Positions 9,896-19,445 of a DNA stretch of 64,000 nt are shown piece by piece. A program made the translations under genes and the position numbers. The stretch covers positions 58,360 to 122,359 of the forward strand of contig NZ_JMQN01000063.1 in NCBI RefSeq assembly GCF_000705555.1, given 5' to 3'. Within the stretch, counting starts at the first letter, position 1. Each line of letters opens with the position of its first letter. The notes under the pieces are model-generated. The model was not told the origin of the DNA. It made no database searches and saw nothing but the letters and a program-made list of their open reading frames with translations. This stretch comes from Marinobacterium lacunae (GTDB lineage Bacteria; Pseudomonadota; Gammaproteobacteria; Pseudomonadales; Balneatricaceae).

Positions 9896-12781
9896 TCAAT
9901 CCCGATATGCATCCACCGACGGGCAGGAGCAGACAAAGTTACGATCTCCGTACACGTTGTCGATGCGGTTGACGGTCGGCCAGAACTTACTGTCGCGTGT
10001 TGCAGCCGACGGGAATACCGCCTCGGAAACGCTGTAGCTGCGGTTCCATTCGCCAGTAATGTCGGCAAGGGTATGCGGTGCGTGGTGCAGAGGGCTCTGC
10101 TCGGCGCTCCACTCTCCGGTTTCGACCCGTGCAATTTCACCACGGATGCTCACCATCGCCTCAATGAAACGATCAAGCTCTGCCTTGGACTCCGATTCGG
10201 TCGGCTCGATCATGAGCGTGCCCGGTACCGGGAAGGACATGGTCGGCGCATGGAAGCCGTAGTCCATCAGACGCTTGGCGATATCCTCTTCGGTAACACC
10301 AGTCGCATCCTTGAGCGGACGAATATCGACGATACACTCGTGAGCAACACGGTCGTGCTTACCGCGATAGAGGATCGGGTAATGCTCGGACAGCTTCTGC
10401 GTCAGGTAGTTGGCATTCAGAATCGCCATTTGGGTCGAGCGCTTGAGCCCCGTCTTACCGAGCATGCGGATATACATCCAGCTGATCGGCAGGATAGTGC
10501 CAGAACCATAGGGCGACGCGGATACCGCACCGTTGTTCTGCTTTTGACCGGCCACATGTGTCACCGCATGACCGGGCAGGAAAGGCGCCAGATGAGCGCG
10601 AACACCGATCGGGCCCATGCCTGGGCCGCCACCGCCATGAGGAATGGCGAAGGTCTTGTGCAGGTTCAGGTGAGACACGTCGGAACCGATCAGGCCGGGC
10701 TTGGAGATACCCACCTGTGCGTTCATGTTCGCGCCATCCATGTATACCTGACCGCCGAACTTGTGCACGATCTGGCAGATCTCGACGATCTCCTGCTCGT
10801 AAACGCCGTGGGTACTCGGGTAGGTGACCATCAGCGTGGACAGGTTGTCGGCATGCGCCTCGGCCTTGGCCGCCAGGTCGGCAATATCCACGTTACCCTG
10901 CTCGTCGCACTCGACGATCACTACTTTCAGCCCCATCATCGCCGCCGATGCCGGGTTGGTTCCGTGCGCCGATGACGGAATAAGACAGATATCACGATGC
11001 CCCTGACCGATCGATTCCTGATATTTGCGGATCGCCAGGAGTCCTGCGTATTCGCCCTGTGCACCGGAGTTGGGCTGCATGGATACGGCGTCGTAACCCG
11101 TGATCTCAACCAGCATCTGCTCGAGCTGACGGATCATCTCCAGATAGCCTTCGGTCTGATCATGCGGCGCGAAGGGGTGAATGTTGGCAAATTCGGGCCA
11201 GGTAACCGGTGCCATCTCAGACGTCGCGTTAAGTTTCATGGTGCATGAGCCCAGCGGGATCATGCCATGAACCAGTGAATAGTCACGGTTTTCCAGCTTT
11301 TTCAGGTAGCGCAGCATCTCGGTTTCGCTGTGATAGCTGTTGAACACCGGATGCGTCAGGATTGCATCGTCTCGCAACAGCTGAGACGGAATACCGGTCG
11401 TTTCGCCATCGACAATCGCTGCATCGAGCTCATCGATGGACAGGCCATGATTGGCGCCCAGCAGGATGTCGAACAGGTGCTCGACATCGCCACGGGTGGT
11501 GGTTTCATCCAAACTGATGCCGATATGGTGACCACCGAACAGACGCAGGTTACAACCACCGGCCAGCGCCCCTTCGATCACTTCACCCGGGTTTTCCAGA
11601 TCAAGCGTCAGGGTATCGAAGAAAGTATCGTTGAGCTTGATGCCCTTACTGCGCAGACCATTGGCCAGAATAGTGGTCAGGCGATGCACGCGCTCGGCAA
11701 TACGGCGCAGCCCCTGCGGACCATGATAGACGGCGTAGAATGCGGCCATGTTGGCCAGCAACGCCTGGGCAGTACAGATGTTGGAAGTCGCCTTCTCACG
11801 ACGGATATGCTGCTCGCGGGTCTGCATCGCCATACGCAGCGCCTGATTGCCGCGGCTGTCTACCGATACACCGATGATGCGGCCAGGAACCGAACGCTTG
11901 AGCTTGTCAGAGGTAGCAAAGAACGCCGCGTGCGGCCCGCCAAAGCCCATCGGTACGCCGAAACGCTGGGCACAACCGAATACCACGTCAGCCCCGAGGG
12001 TGCCGGGTGCCTTCAGCATCACCAGCGCCAGCAGGTCTGAGGCGACACATACCATGGAGTTCTGTGCCTTGGCCTTAGCAATCAGTGTTTCAATGTCGCG
12101 AATATCGCCGTGGGTGCCCGGATATTGCAGCAACACACCAAAGCTGTCGTACTGATCCAGTTTGTCAGCCGCATCAACGGTGATATCGAAACCAAAATAT
12201 TCGGCACGGGTGCGGATAACGTCGATGGTCTGCGGATGCACATCATCGGCGATGAAGAAAATATCGCTCTTCTTGCGGTTGGAGCGCTTGCACAAGGTCA
12301 TCGCTTCGGCAGCCGCAGTGGCTTCATCGAGCAGCGATGCATTGGCCAGATCCATACCGGTCAGATCCATAACCATCTGCTGGAAGTTGAGCAATGACTC
12401 AAGACGCCCCTGGGAGATCTCTGGCTGGTAAGGTGTGTAAGCGGTATACCAGGCCGGATTTTCCAGTACGTTACGCTGAATAACGCCCGGAACATGCGTG
12501 CCGTAGTAGCCCATGCCGATGAACGATTTATTAACCTTGTTACGTGACGCCAGCGCCTTGAGTTCATCCAGCGCTTCTGTCTCAGTGACGCTATCGGGCA
12601 TTGCAAGCGCATCATCCAGGCGAATCGATGCGGGGACTGCCTGTTCGATCAGTTGATCCAGAGAGCCCACGTCCAAAGCGTCGAGCATCGCCTGTTGCTC
12701 TGCCGCGTCCGGCCCTATATGACGCTGGATAAACTCATCCCGTGCTTCCAGTTCGCTCAATCCACGGTTTTCAGTTGCCAT
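9896..12781 (-). CDS. gcvP: Glycine dehydrogenase (decarboxylating), P-protein
   Basis: 961 aa, the full-length single-chain P-protein (E. coli 957 aa). It decarboxylates glycine on pyridoxal phosphate and passes the aminomethyl group to the lipoyl arm of GcvH. The PLP region [20 protein letters not shown] contains the Schiff-base lysine in HKTF. The N-terminal half keeps [19 protein letters not shown] chose the ATG at 12781 ([10 protein letters not shown]) because AGGGG lies about 8 nt upstream; the frame is open 26 codons further but that stretch is basic and unlike the family. It follows gcvH by about 92 bp in the same direction and ends at a terminator. Confidence 0.97.
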   Translation of the reverse strand: MATENRGLSELEARDEFIQRHIGPDAAEQQAMLDALDVGSLDQLIEQAVPASIRLDDALAMPDSVTETEALDELKALASRNKVNKSFIGMGYYGTHVPGVIQRNVLENPAWYTAYTPYQPEISQGRLESLLNFQQMVMDLTGMDLANASLLDEATAAAEAMTLCKRSNRKKSDIFFIADDVHPQTIDVIRTRAEYFGFDITVDAADKLDQYDSFGVLLQYPGTHGDIRDIETLIAKAKAQNSMVCVASDLLALVMLKAPGTLGADVVFGCAQRFGVPMGFGGPHAAFFATSDKLKRSVPGRIIGVSVDSRGNQALRMAMQTREQHIRREKATSNICTAQALLANMAAFYAVYHGPQGLRRIAERVHRLTTILANGLRSKGIKLNDTFFDTLTLDLENPGEVIEGALAGGCNLRLFGGHHIGISLDETTTRGDVEHLFDILLGANHGLSIDELDAAIVDGETTGIPSQLLRDDAILTHPVFNSYHSETEMLRYLKKLENRDYSLVHGMIPLGSCTMKLNATSEMAPVTWPEFANIHPFAPHDQTEGYLEMIRQLEQMLVEITGYDAVSMQPNSGAQGEYAGLLAIRKYQESIGQGHRDICLIPSSAHGTNPASAAMMGLKVVIVECDEQGNVDIADLAAKAEAHADNLSTLMVTYPSTHGVYEQEIVEICQIVHKFGGQVYMDGANMNAQVGISKPGLIGSDVSHLNLHKTFAIPHGGGGPGMGPIGVRAHLAPFLPGHAVTHVAGQKQNNGAVSASPYGSGTILPISWMYIRMLGKTGLKRSTQMAILNANYLTQKLSEHYPILYRGKHDRVAHECIVDIRPLKDATGVTEEDIAKRLMDYGFHAPTMSFPVPGTLMIEPTESESKAELDRFIEAMVSIRGEIARVETGEWSAEQSPLHHAPHTLADITGEWNRSYSVSEAVFPSAATRDSKFWPTVNRIDNVYGDRNFVCSCPSVDAYRD

Positions 12782-12873
12782 CTTGCCTGCCCCTTTTGAC
12801 GTTATTCTGTCAATAAAAATAGATCGGGTCGGCCGCACTGTGTACGACCGACCCGTCATCGACCTGACCGTTC

Positions 12874-13266
12874 TCAGCCCTCTTCTGCAACACGCTCAGC
12901 GTAGTCTGCAGAGCCCAGAAGTGCATCCAGTTCACTGGCGTCAGCCAGTTTCAGCTTGCAGATCCAGCCATCGGCAAAGGGGGATTCATTGATCAGCTCG
13001 GGGCTGTCCTGCAGCTGCTCGTTCACCTCGACAACCTCGCCACCGACAGCAGCGTAGATGTCGGACGCCGCCTTGACGGACTCGACAACCGAGAACTCTT
13101 CACCGGCAGATACTTCACGGCCCACTTCCGGCAGCTCCACGAATACGACATCGCCCAACTGCTCCTGCGCGAAGTCGGTGATACCAATCGTTACGGTGCC
13201 ATCACCGTTATCGCGGACCCATTCATGGGAAGCAGCATATTTCAGCTCGGTCGGAAGGTTGCTCAT
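12874..13266 (-). CDS. gcvH: Glycine cleavage system H protein
   Basis: 130 aa, normal length. Lipoyl carrier that shuttles the aminomethyl intermediate between P-, T- and L-proteins. The lipoylation lysine is K65 in [10 protein letters not shown], and the N-terminus [17 protein letters not shown] is typical. The ATG at 13266 is preferred over one seven codons upstream because it matches the family N-terminus. It lies between sdaA and gcvP; only 50 bp separate it from the sdaA stop, so the three are probably co-transcribed. Confidence 0.97.
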   Translation of the reverse strand: MSNLPTELKYAASHEWVRDNGDGTVTIGITDFAQEQLGDVVFVELPEVGREVSAGEEFSVVESVKAASDIYAAVGGEVVEVNEQLQDSPELINESPFADGWICKLKLADASELDALLGSADYAERVAEEG

Positions 13267-13316
13267 GGTTTCTAATCCATCTCTCATTTAGTCATTATCG
13301 TAAAGGCTCTGCGTTA

Positions 13317-14696
13317 TCAGCAGGCCACCACGTTTACCGCGAGACCTCCTGTTGAGGTCTCCTTGTATTTATCCTGCATATCGGCGCCGGTCTGTCGCAT
13401 CGTCTCGATCACGGAATCGAGCGACACAAAGTGTATGCCGTCACCTCGAAGTGCCAGTCGGGCCGCGTTGATCGCTTTGACGGCCCCCATGGTATTGCGC
13501 TCGATACAGGGCACCTGAACAAGCCCTGCTATTGGGTCGCAGGTCAGGCCCAGATTATGCTCCATTCCGATCTCGGCGGCATTCTCAACCTGCCTGACCG
13601 TGCCACCGAGCACTGCACACAGCGCGCCGGCCGCCATGGAGCACGCCACGCCGATCTCCCCCTGGCAGCCAACCTCAGCCGCTGAAATTGACGCGTTGCG
13701 CTTGTACAGCATGCCAATCGCCGCGGCCGTAGCCAGAAAGGTGATAACCCCTTCGTCGTTGGAACCCGGCACAAAGCGATCATAGTAAGCCAGAACCGCA
13801 GGAATCACACCGGCGGCTCCGTTTGTCGGTGCCGTCACAACCCGGCCCCCGGCCGCATTTTCCTCGTTTACCGCCAGCGCGTACAGGTTGACCCAGTCCA
13901 GCACTTCGAGATGGTCGTCGACGTGCGCCTTCTTGGGCTTGTCCATCAACTCACGGCAGAGTTCGTGTGCGCGACGCCGGACATGCAGCCCACCGGGCAG
14001 TTCCCCTGTTTTACTGCAGCCCCGGTGGATAGCCTCGTCCATTACCTTCCAGATCTGCAGCAGCCGCGGCCTGACCTCTTCAGCGGGCGTACGCACCTCT
14101 TCGTTCGCCAGCATCAACTCGGCGATGGTCAGACCTTCACGTTCGGCCAGCGACATCAGCTCTTCTGCGTAATTGAAGGGCCAGGGCTCCGAAGGGCCAT
14201 TATTCGCCGGCGGATTGTCGACTTCGTCCGCTGTTAGCACAAAGCCACCGCCAACCGAGTAGCACTCCAGTTGCGCAATCTGAATACCGGCCTCATCCAG
14301 TGCTTCAAACCGCAAGCCATTCGGATGCGCAGGCAGTGAAACGCCGAGATTAAAGCGCAGATCCTGCTCGGGATCGAACGCCACCTCCTGGCCACCTTCA
14401 AGTGTTATCGTGCCGCGCGTGCGTATGTCATCGACAATGCTCTGTACTGCATCGGGATCGACACTCTCGGGACGCTCGCCGCTCAGGCCAAGAATTACCG
14501 CGATGTCAGTCGCGTGCCCCTTGCCTGTCATGGCTAGCGATCCATACAACTGCACACGCATGCGTGCTGTCTGATCCAGCAATCCGCCTTCACCGAGCTG
14601 GTCGATAAAGCGCCGCGCCGCAACCATAGGTCCGACCGTATGAGAGCTGGAGGGACCGATACCGATCTTGAATAGATCAAACATACTGAGCGACAT
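13317..14696 (-). CDS. sdaA: L-serine dehydratase, iron-sulfur type
   Basis: 459 aa (E. coli SdaA 454). It deaminates L-serine to pyruvate and ammonia using a [4Fe-4S] cluster. Visible motifs: the N-terminal [12 protein letters not shown] of the beta chain domain, and alpha-domain cysteines in [17 protein letters not shown] and [14 protein letters not shown]. The ATG at 14696 has GGAGG about 9 nt upstream; the frame is open 25 codons further without a ribosome site. It leads the sdaA-gcvH-gcvP unit, joining serine breakdown to glycine cleavage, which with a serine hydroxymethyltransferase (not in this window) would convert glycine to pyruvate. Confidence 0.95.
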   Translation of the reverse strand: MSLSMFDLFKIGIGPSSSHTVGPMVAARRFIDQLGEGGLLDQTARMRVQLYGSLAMTGKGHATDIAVILGLSGERPESVDPDAVQSIVDDIRTRGTITLEGGQEVAFDPEQDLRFNLGVSLPAHPNGLRFEALDEAGIQIAQLECYSVGGGFVLTADEVDNPPANNGPSEPWPFNYAEELMSLAEREGLTIAELMLANEEVRTPAEEVRPRLLQIWKVMDEAIHRGCSKTGELPGGLHVRRRAHELCRELMDKPKKAHVDDHLEVLDWVNLYALAVNEENAAGGRVVTAPTNGAAGVIPAVLAYYDRFVPGSNDEGVITFLATAAAIGMLYKRNASISAAEVGCQGEIGVACSMAAGALCAVLGGTVRQVENAAEIGMEHNLGLTCDPIAGLVQVPCIERNTMGAVKAINAARLALRGDGIHFVSLDSVIETMRQTGADMQDKYKETSTGGLAVNVVAC

Positions 14697-14848
14697 CGCG
14701 AGCCTCCGTCTAAAATCAACGTCGTAAACGTCAAAAACAGGAAACGGACAGGCTGCCGGATATAACGGCAACCACGCTATACAGTGTAATTCAGTTGCGC
14801 CGAATGGGGCGGCAGACTAACAGCCGAGTGGCCAGTCGGCAAGAAAAA

Positions 14849-14862
14849 TTTCCTATTGGAAA
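14849..14862. promoter_or_regulatory. Palindrome copy 1 (TTTCCTATTGGAAA), candidate operator
   Basis: TTTCC-N4-GGAAA, a perfect 5-bp dyad whose spacer TATT is also identical in copy 2. It is about 155 bp from the sdaA start, on the sdaA-proximal side of the pair. An exact 14-bp repeat inside one 395-bp promoter region is unlikely by chance; a transcription factor dimer site is the natural reading. Confidence 0.6.
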
Positions 14863-15004
14863 CTTTCGTTCATTGCGGCCATTTTTACGCCGCCCGCACA
14901 ACTCGTTGTTTAGACTGGATGCACACCCAGATTGTTCAACGATACACAGCATATAGAGGCACTAAATCATGGCCACACCCAGGCGCTCAAAACGTTGTAG
15001 AATT

Positions 15005-15018
15005 GTTTCCTATTGGAA
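15005..15018. promoter_or_regulatory. Palindrome copy 2 (TTTCCTATTGGAAA), candidate operator
   Basis: Exact second copy, centre-to-centre distance 156 bp from copy 1. It ends two bases before TTGACA (15021-15026), a perfect -35 hexamer in the gcvT direction, although the -10 at standard spacing is poor. The site is 74-87 bp before the gcvT ATG. The distance would suit activation or looping between the two copies. Confidence 0.6.
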
Positions 15019-15091
15019 ATTTTGACACACTACGCCCCTATTCCGTTGCGTCATTTCGCAGCCAGACACGATCAGATTGAAGAGGCACAGG

Positions 15092-16210
15092 ATGGAAGAG
15101 ACACTGCTGCATACCCCGTTGTACGACCTGCATATCGAACTCGGCGCCCGTATGGTCCCCTTCGCCGGCTATGAGATGCCGGTGCAGTATCCCGCCGGTG
15201 TGCGCAAAGAGCACCTGCACACGCGCGAGGCAGCAGGTCTTTTCGATGTCAGCCATATGGGGCAGCTTTTCATGAGCGGGCCGCAGGCAGGTGCCGATAT
15301 TGAGCGTCTGGTGCCGGTGGACATCATCGATCTGCCGCAGGGAAAGCAGCGTTATGCCATGTTCACCAACGAGAATGGCGGCATCCTCGACGACCTGATG
15401 GTGACCCGCATGGAGGACGGCTACTATCTGGTGGTGAATGCCGCCTGCAAAAATGAAGACATCGCACACCTGCGGGCTAACCTGAGCCCCGATACCCAGC
15501 TGGATATCCTTGAGGATCGTGCGCTGATCGCCCTTCAGGGCCCCCGCGCTGCAGAGGTACTGGCGCGTCTTCAGCCTGCCGTGGCCGATATGGTCTTTAT
15601 GGACAACCGTGCCTTGCCGATAGAGGGCATCGATTGTTTCGTCAGCCGTTCAGGCTACACCGGCGAAGATGGCTATGAGATCTCGGTGCCGGCAAGCGAA
15701 GCCGAAGCCCTGACCCGCACCCTGCTTGCACAGCCGGAAGTGGAACCGATCGGTCTTGGCGCGCGCGACTCACTGCGCCTGGAAGCAGGACTCTGCCTGT
15801 ACGGTCACGACATCGACACCGACACCACCCCTGCCGAAGCTAGCCTGATCTGGGCCGTTTCTCCGGCACGCCGCACAGGTGGAGTACGTCAAGGCGGCTT
15901 CCCAGGCGCTGATATCCTGCTCGAGCAGATCGATAACAAATCAGCCACGCGCAAGCGCGTCGGTCTGATTGGTGAGGGTCGCGCACCGGTTCGAGAAGGT
16001 ACCGAACTGTTCAATAGCGAAGGGAAACTGGTTGGCAAGGTCACCAGTGGTACTTTCGGCCCCAGCGCCGAGCAGTCAGTCGCCATGGCTTATGTCAGCA
16101 GCGACGTCAGCGCTCTGGATACGCAAATCTTTGCCGAAGTACGGGGAAAGCGTTTGCCGATGAAGGTAAGCCGCATGCCGTTCGTGGCGCAGCGGTACTA
16201 TAGGGGCTGA
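15092..16210 (+). CDS. gcvT: Aminomethyltransferase, glycine cleavage T protein
   Basis: 372 aa. It transfers the methylene group from aminomethyl-GcvH to tetrahydrofolate and releases ammonia. Recognisable segments are LYDLHIELGARMVPFAGYEM, AGLFDVSHMGQ, and SRSGYTGEDGYEISVP. GAAGAGG sits 6 nt before the ATG at 15092, favouring it over an in-frame TTG five codons upstream. It is transcribed divergently from sdaA-gcvH-gcvP, so the split operon must be coordinated through the shared intergenic region. Confidence 0.96.
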   Translation: MEETLLHTPLYDLHIELGARMVPFAGYEMPVQYPAGVRKEHLHTREAAGLFDVSHMGQLFMSGPQAGADIERLVPVDIIDLPQGKQRYAMFTNENGGILDDLMVTRMEDGYYLVVNAACKNEDIAHLRANLSPDTQLDILEDRALIALQGPRAAEVLARLQPAVADMVFMDNRALPIEGIDCFVSRSGYTGEDGYEISVPASEAEALTRTLLAQPEVEPIGLGARDSLRLEAGLCLYGHDIDTDTTPAEASLIWAVSPARRTGGVRQGGFPGADILLEQIDNKSATRKRVGLIGEGRAPVREGTELFNSEGKLVGKVTSGTFGPSAEQSVAMAYVSSDVSALDTQIFAEVRGKRLPMKVSRMPFVAQRYYRG

Positions 16211-16240
16211 CCTCGCTCACAATCTGCAGCCAAAACCGGC

Positions 16241-16280
16241 ATTGCGACGGGTTCTATTCTCGACAATGACCCGTCGCAAT
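16241..16280. terminator. Long perfect hairpin between convergent genes
   Basis: ATTGCGACGGGT, 16-nt loop, ACCCGTCGCAAT: a perfect 12-bp inverted repeat 30 bp after the gcvT stop, overlapping the last codons of the convergent cyclic-nucleotide-domain gene. There is no T-run, so it is not a classical intrinsic terminator; transcript-end protection is also possible. Confidence 0.45.
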
Positions 16281-16748
16281 TGCTGTCAGCTTGGTATTGA
16301 TACAATCGATGGTACGGGCAAGCTCTCTCGACAGGTTCAGCATCAAGATGCCGAAGTCGGAGGGAAAATCGATGTGAAGCTGGAAAAACAGGTTGGAATC
16401 CACCTTCAATACGACACTGGGCTCAAGGGCATAGACCGACCCTTTGCGGTTGAACAGGCCGATCATCGACACATAGCCAACCTCTTCTCCAAACTTAACC
16501 TCGCGGATCAACAGGCGTTCGCGCCCGACCTCGCGGTAATAACCGACCTTGCCACTGAGGACGACGACAAAAAAACTACCCGGCTCGCCGGAATGGAATA
16601 TCGCCTCGTCGGTTTCAACGCCGTGAACCTGCCCGTTATTCAACAGGAAGCGTAACGCGTCGTCGCTCAAGGCACCGAAGGTTGAAGCCCCCTTGAAATA
16701 ATCCAGGCCCGATTCGGCAATCAGCCGTTGAGCATCCAGATTTTTCAT
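16254..16748 (-). CDS. Stand-alone cyclic-nucleotide-binding domain protein
   Basis: 164 aa. The middle is a Crp/Fnr-type cNMP-binding fold (about residues 20-135) with FHSGEPGSFFVVVLSGKVGYY and KFGEEVGYVSM. The helix-turn-helix of Crp-type regulators is absent: after the dimer-like helix (LNLSRELARTIDCINTKL) the protein ends. It therefore probably senses cAMP, c-di-GMP or another ligand and acts on a protein partner, or is simply an effector-less domain. The canonical cAMP phosphate-binding Arg (RSA motif) is not obvious, so the ligand is open. It lies just upstream of the sigma/anti-sigma pair region but is separated from it by 132 bp. Confidence 0.75.
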   Translation of the reverse strand: MKNLDAQRLIAESGLDYFKGASTFGALSDDALRFLLNNGQVHGVETDEAIFHSGEPGSFFVVVLSGKVGYYREVGRERLLIREVKFGEEVGYVSMIGLFNRKGSVYALEPSVVLKVDSNLFFQLHIDFPSDFGILMLNLSRELARTIDCINTKLTAIATGHCRE

Positions 16749-16880
16749 ACACCACCCGCTTATGATGATCGAGCAGCATCGCCGATCAACTCTGTTTTAA
16801 AATTACTTCACTCTACAGCTTGGACCTGTCTACAAAGTTCCACAACTATCCCTTGGTACAATCAATTGGCGCTCTGAGCC

Positions 16881-17072
16881 TCACTCCTCCTCGTCGCCTC
16901 GCTCACGCCTGCGTGCCGTAATCCGATGCAACATATCCATCTGCTTTTCACAGCGTCGACAGTAGCGGCAAAGCATCAGGTGTAGCCTTAATGAGCTCTT
17001 TTCCGCCAGGGTCAGCTCACGATCGATGCGCAGCGACATTAACTCGGTCGCTTTTTTGCAAGCCATCGTCAT
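16881..17072 (-). CDS. Small zinc-finger anti-sigma factor
   Basis: 63 aa. It contains the zinc-binding anti-sigma signature H31-x3-C35-x2-C38, with a further Cys at residue 5, in a short helical protein with no membrane segment. Its ATG overlaps the stop of the sigma gene (ATGA), which indicates translational coupling. It should bind and inhibit the cognate ECF sigma factor in the cytoplasm, possibly released by oxidation or metal loss. Cys-rich ZAS proteins of this size are commonly redox responsive, but that is not shown here. The C-terminus is strongly charged (RRRERGDEEE). Confidence 0.8.
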   Translation of the reverse strand: MTMACKKATELMSLRIDRELTLAEKSSLRLHLMLCRYCRRCEKQMDMLHRITARRRERGDEEE

Positions 17073-17677
17073 ATCTCACCCTCCCCTTTAGTGAACCAGC
17101 CACTTTCAAGACAGGCCCTCAGTTTGAGACGTGCTCTGTGCAAAATAACCCAGCAATTCTTCTCGGTAATCTCCAGACTCTCGCATATCTCGGTTGTGTC
17201 CAGCCCCATCAATTCGCGCATGGTAAAGACCTGCGCTGCACTTTTGGGTAGATGAAACACGCAGAGATCGAACACCTCCCAAAAGTTGTCACGCTCGCAC
17301 GACTCCTCAGGCTGAACCCACTGCTGCGGCCTTGCACCTCGGGTCCAATGCGCCCGCTCATCGAACAGCTCATCGGCATCATCCAGTTCATTGGTATCGA
17401 CCTCAGCTGTAATCTCCCGCCCCTTGAGGCGGATCGCATCGATCAGCTTGTGGCGAAGAATGCCGAACACCCAGGTTTCGAACTTTGCCTGTCCGCGAAA
17501 ACGGTCAAGAGACTCCAGCGCGCTGACCAGCGTCTCCTGAACCAGATCCTCAGCATACACCTGATCAGAAAGCTGCAAGCGAGCAAAAGCCAACAGTCGG
17601 GGCCTGATAGCGGCAAGACGCTGTTGCAACACTTCCCGCTCTGGCAAGCCCCCCTGCTCTTGCGTATTGGTATCCAA
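17069..17677 (-). CDS. ECF-family RNA polymerase sigma factor
   Basis: 202 aa with region 2 (FARLQLSDQVYAEDLVQETL, then FRGQAKFETWVFGILRHKLI) and region 4 (FTMRELMGLDTTEICESLEI followed by LHRARLKLRACLE). The linker between them is longer than usual and acidic. The start is a TTG at 17677 with GGGAGG 6 nt upstream; there is no in-frame ATG nearby, so poor initiation may keep its level low. It is paired and overlapping with a zinc-finger anti-sigma gene. The regulon is unknown; the DUF3012 lipoprotein gene just upstream on the other strand could be a target, but that is only proximity. Confidence 0.9.
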   Translation of the reverse strand: MDTNTQEQGGLPEREVLQQRLAAIRPRLLAFARLQLSDQVYAEDLVQETLVSALESLDRFRGQAKFETWVFGILRHKLIDAIRLKGREITAEVDTNELDDADELFDERAHWTRGARPQQWVQPEESCERDNFWEVFDLCVFHLPKSAAQVFTMRELMGLDTTEICESLEITEKNCWVILHRARLKLRACLESGWFTKGEGEI

Positions 17678-17867
17678 TACAGCCTCCCTGTCCTATGTGA
17701 ATAAAGTCGTGGTTGCTGTTGCAACCTTACACTCAAGCTAAAAAAAGTGCTCGGTTTCACACCGATGCCAGCACACTAATTACATTGACTGAGTCTCAGA
17801 CGGTGGGGACATGCTACCCAGGATCGGATAACATCGGTGCGATTACAGCCTAACCAAGGAGAACAAA

Positions 17868-18059
17868 ATGAATATTGCCCAAAAGGGATTTGGAAAAGCT
17901 GCACTGGTTGCCTCCTCTCTGGCCGCAGTACTGCTAATAACAGGCTGCAGCCCAAAAGTGGGCAGCCCTGAATGGTGTGCCGATATGAAAGAGAAACCCA
18001 AAGGGGAGTGGACAGCCAACGAACTAGGTGATTTTACCAAGCACTGTTTGCTGCCTTGA
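17868..18059 (+). CDS. Small DUF3012-type lipoprotein
   Basis: 63 aa. Signal peptide with lipobox LLITGC (lipidated Cys at residue 27), leaving a mature peptide of about 37 residues with a Cys pair in PEWCADMKEKPKGEWTANE and KHCLLP. This matches the DUF3012 family as I recall it, small gammaproteobacterial lipoproteins of unknown role. AAGGAG lies about 7 nt upstream of the ATG. It is divergent from the ECF sigma gene, 190 bp apart. Confidence 0.85.
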   Translation: MNIAQKGFGKAALVASSLAAVLLITGCSPKVGSPEWCADMKEKPKGEWTANELGDFTKHCLLP

Positions 18060-18139
18060 TGATTCGGAGCATCCCTTTTAAACGCCACCCGTGATAGTTT
18101 TTTTGGAAATAAAGCCAAACGAATAAGGAAACGATAGCG

Positions 18140-19069
18140 ATGGCCGGTGACAAATTCAGACTCGTAACGCGCAGTGACTTCGACGGCCTGGTTTGTGCCG
18201 TGTTGCTCAAGCACCTGAACCTGATCGACGATATCAAGTTTGTCCACCCCAAGGACATGCAGGATGGCAAGGTCGATATCTCCGATCGCGATATCACCAC
18301 CAACCTGCCCTATGTAAAAGGGGTGAATCTGGCGTTCGACCATCACCTTTCCGAAACGCTGCGTAACGAAAAGGTCGACAACCACATCATCGATCCGGAC
18401 GCGCCCTCGGCAGCTCGTGTCGTCTGGCGGCACTACGGCGGTCATGATGCCTTCCCCCCAAGCTGGGACGAGATGATGGATGCCGTCGACAAGGGCGATT
18501 CTGCTCAGTTTTCGCAGGAAGAGGTACTCAATGCCGACGGCTGGGTACTGCTCAATTTCCTGATGGACGCACGCACGGGGCTGGGCCGCTTTCGCGAGTT
18601 CCGCATCTCCAACTATGCATTGATGATGGATCTGATCGACTACTGCAAAAACCACTCAATCGAGGAGATTCTGCAGTTGCCGGACGTTCGCGAGCGTGTT
18701 GACCTCTATCGCGAACAGGAAGCCAAGTTCAAAGAGCAGGTTACCCGCTGCGCAAATGTGCACGGCAATCTGGTCGTACTGGACCTGCGTAGCGAAGAGA
18801 CAATCTGGGCGGGCAACCGTTTCATGATTTACGCCCTCTACCCGCAGTGCAACATCTCGATCCACGTCATGTGGGGCTTGAAACAGCAGAACACGGTGTT
18901 TGCCACCGGCAAGTCGATCTTCGACCGCAGCTCAAAAACCAACGTCGGCGAGCTCATGCTCCAGTATGGCGGTGGCGGGCATCAGGCGGCGGGGACCTGT
19001 CAGGTCGACAATGATCGCGCCGAGGCTGTATTGGGTGAACTGATCGCCCGCATCAACGCCGACGGTTAA
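18140..19069 (+). CDS. DHH-family phosphoesterase (exopolyphosphatase-like)
   Basis: 309 aa. N-terminal DHH domain with SDFDGLVCAVLLK (metal-binding Asp pair) and the name-giving AFDHHLSE (D67-H68-H69); C-terminal DHHA1 domain ending in QYGGGGHQAAGTCQVD. Such Mn-dependent enzymes cleave phosphodiester or phosphoanhydride bonds in nanoRNA, cyclic dinucleotides or polyphosphate. The annotation exopolyphosphatase is common for this group but the substrate cannot be read from sequence. AAGGAAACG precedes the ATG. It is followed after 22 bp by a small membrane protein gene, probably co-transcribed. Confidence 0.85.
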   Translation: MAGDKFRLVTRSDFDGLVCAVLLKHLNLIDDIKFVHPKDMQDGKVDISDRDITTNLPYVKGVNLAFDHHLSETLRNEKVDNHIIDPDAPSAARVVWRHYGGHDAFPPSWDEMMDAVDKGDSAQFSQEEVLNADGWVLLNFLMDARTGLGRFREFRISNYALMMDLIDYCKNHSIEEILQLPDVRERVDLYREQEAKFKEQVTRCANVHGNLVVLDLRSEETIWAGNRFMIYALYPQCNISIHVMWGLKQQNTVFATGKSIFDRSSKTNVGELMLQYGGGGHQAAGTCQVDNDRAEAVLGELIARINADG

Positions 19070-19091
19070 ACCATCCAACAGGGAAGAACAG

Positions 19092-19445
19092 ATGACAGAG
19101 ATCACATCTCAAGCAGGAAATGACACCAGCAACGCGAAGCTAATATACATCCTGTATCTGGCGAGCCTCGTGGTCGGCATTACCGGCCTGATCGGCCTTG
19201 TCATGGCATATATCAACAAGAGCGGCAACAACAGCATCGCCGACTCCCACTACCGCTTTCAGATCCGGACCTTCTGGATTGGCCTGCTGATGGCGGTTAT
19301 CGGCGGCATTACGCTGATGTTCGTGGTCGGCTGGTTCATCCTGCTGTTCCTCACCATCTGGATGATCATCCGGTGCGTGAAGGGGCTCAAGTATCTCAGC
19401 GAAGGAAAGGCCCATCCGGATCCTGCCAGCTGGATGTTCGGCTAA
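19092..19445 (+). CDS. Small three-helix membrane protein, DUF4870-like
   Basis: 117 aa with three hydrophobic helices: LIYILYLASLVVGITGLIGL, FWIGLLMAVIGGITLMFVV and WFILLFLTIWMIIRCVKG. The motif SHYRFQIRTFWIG before helix 2 is typical of DUF4870/COG3671-type membrane proteins of unknown function. AGGGAAG is 6 nt before the ATG. The last four bases overlap the convergent rsuA gene. Transcribed with the DHH phosphoesterase. Confidence 0.75.
   Translation: MTEITSQAGNDTSNAKLIYILYLASLVVGITGLIGLVMAYINKSGNNSIADSHYRFQIRTFWIGLLMAVIGGITLMFVVGWFILLFLTIWMIIRCVKGLKYLSEGKAHPDPASWMFG

Larger units (their letters stand above)
14697..15091. other. 395-bp divergent intergenic region between sdaA and gcvT
   Basis: No open reading frame of note. 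It holds the promoters of both glycine/serine transcription units and two identical 14-bp palindromes, listed separately. I looked for a glycine riboswitch because one often precedes gcvT, but did not find the conserved core arrangement in the right order on either strand. Confidence 0.8.

Noticed and set aside
10073..10975. 300-codon plus-strand frame opposite gcvP
   Set aside because: It is antisense to the highly conserved gcvP coding sequence; long antisense frames are expected with this GC bias.
14697..15091. Glycine riboswitch before gcvT
   Set aside because: GCGCCGAATGGGGC and a GGACAG string resemble parts of the aptamer, but they occur in the wrong order and without the surrounding P1/P3 pairing on either strand.
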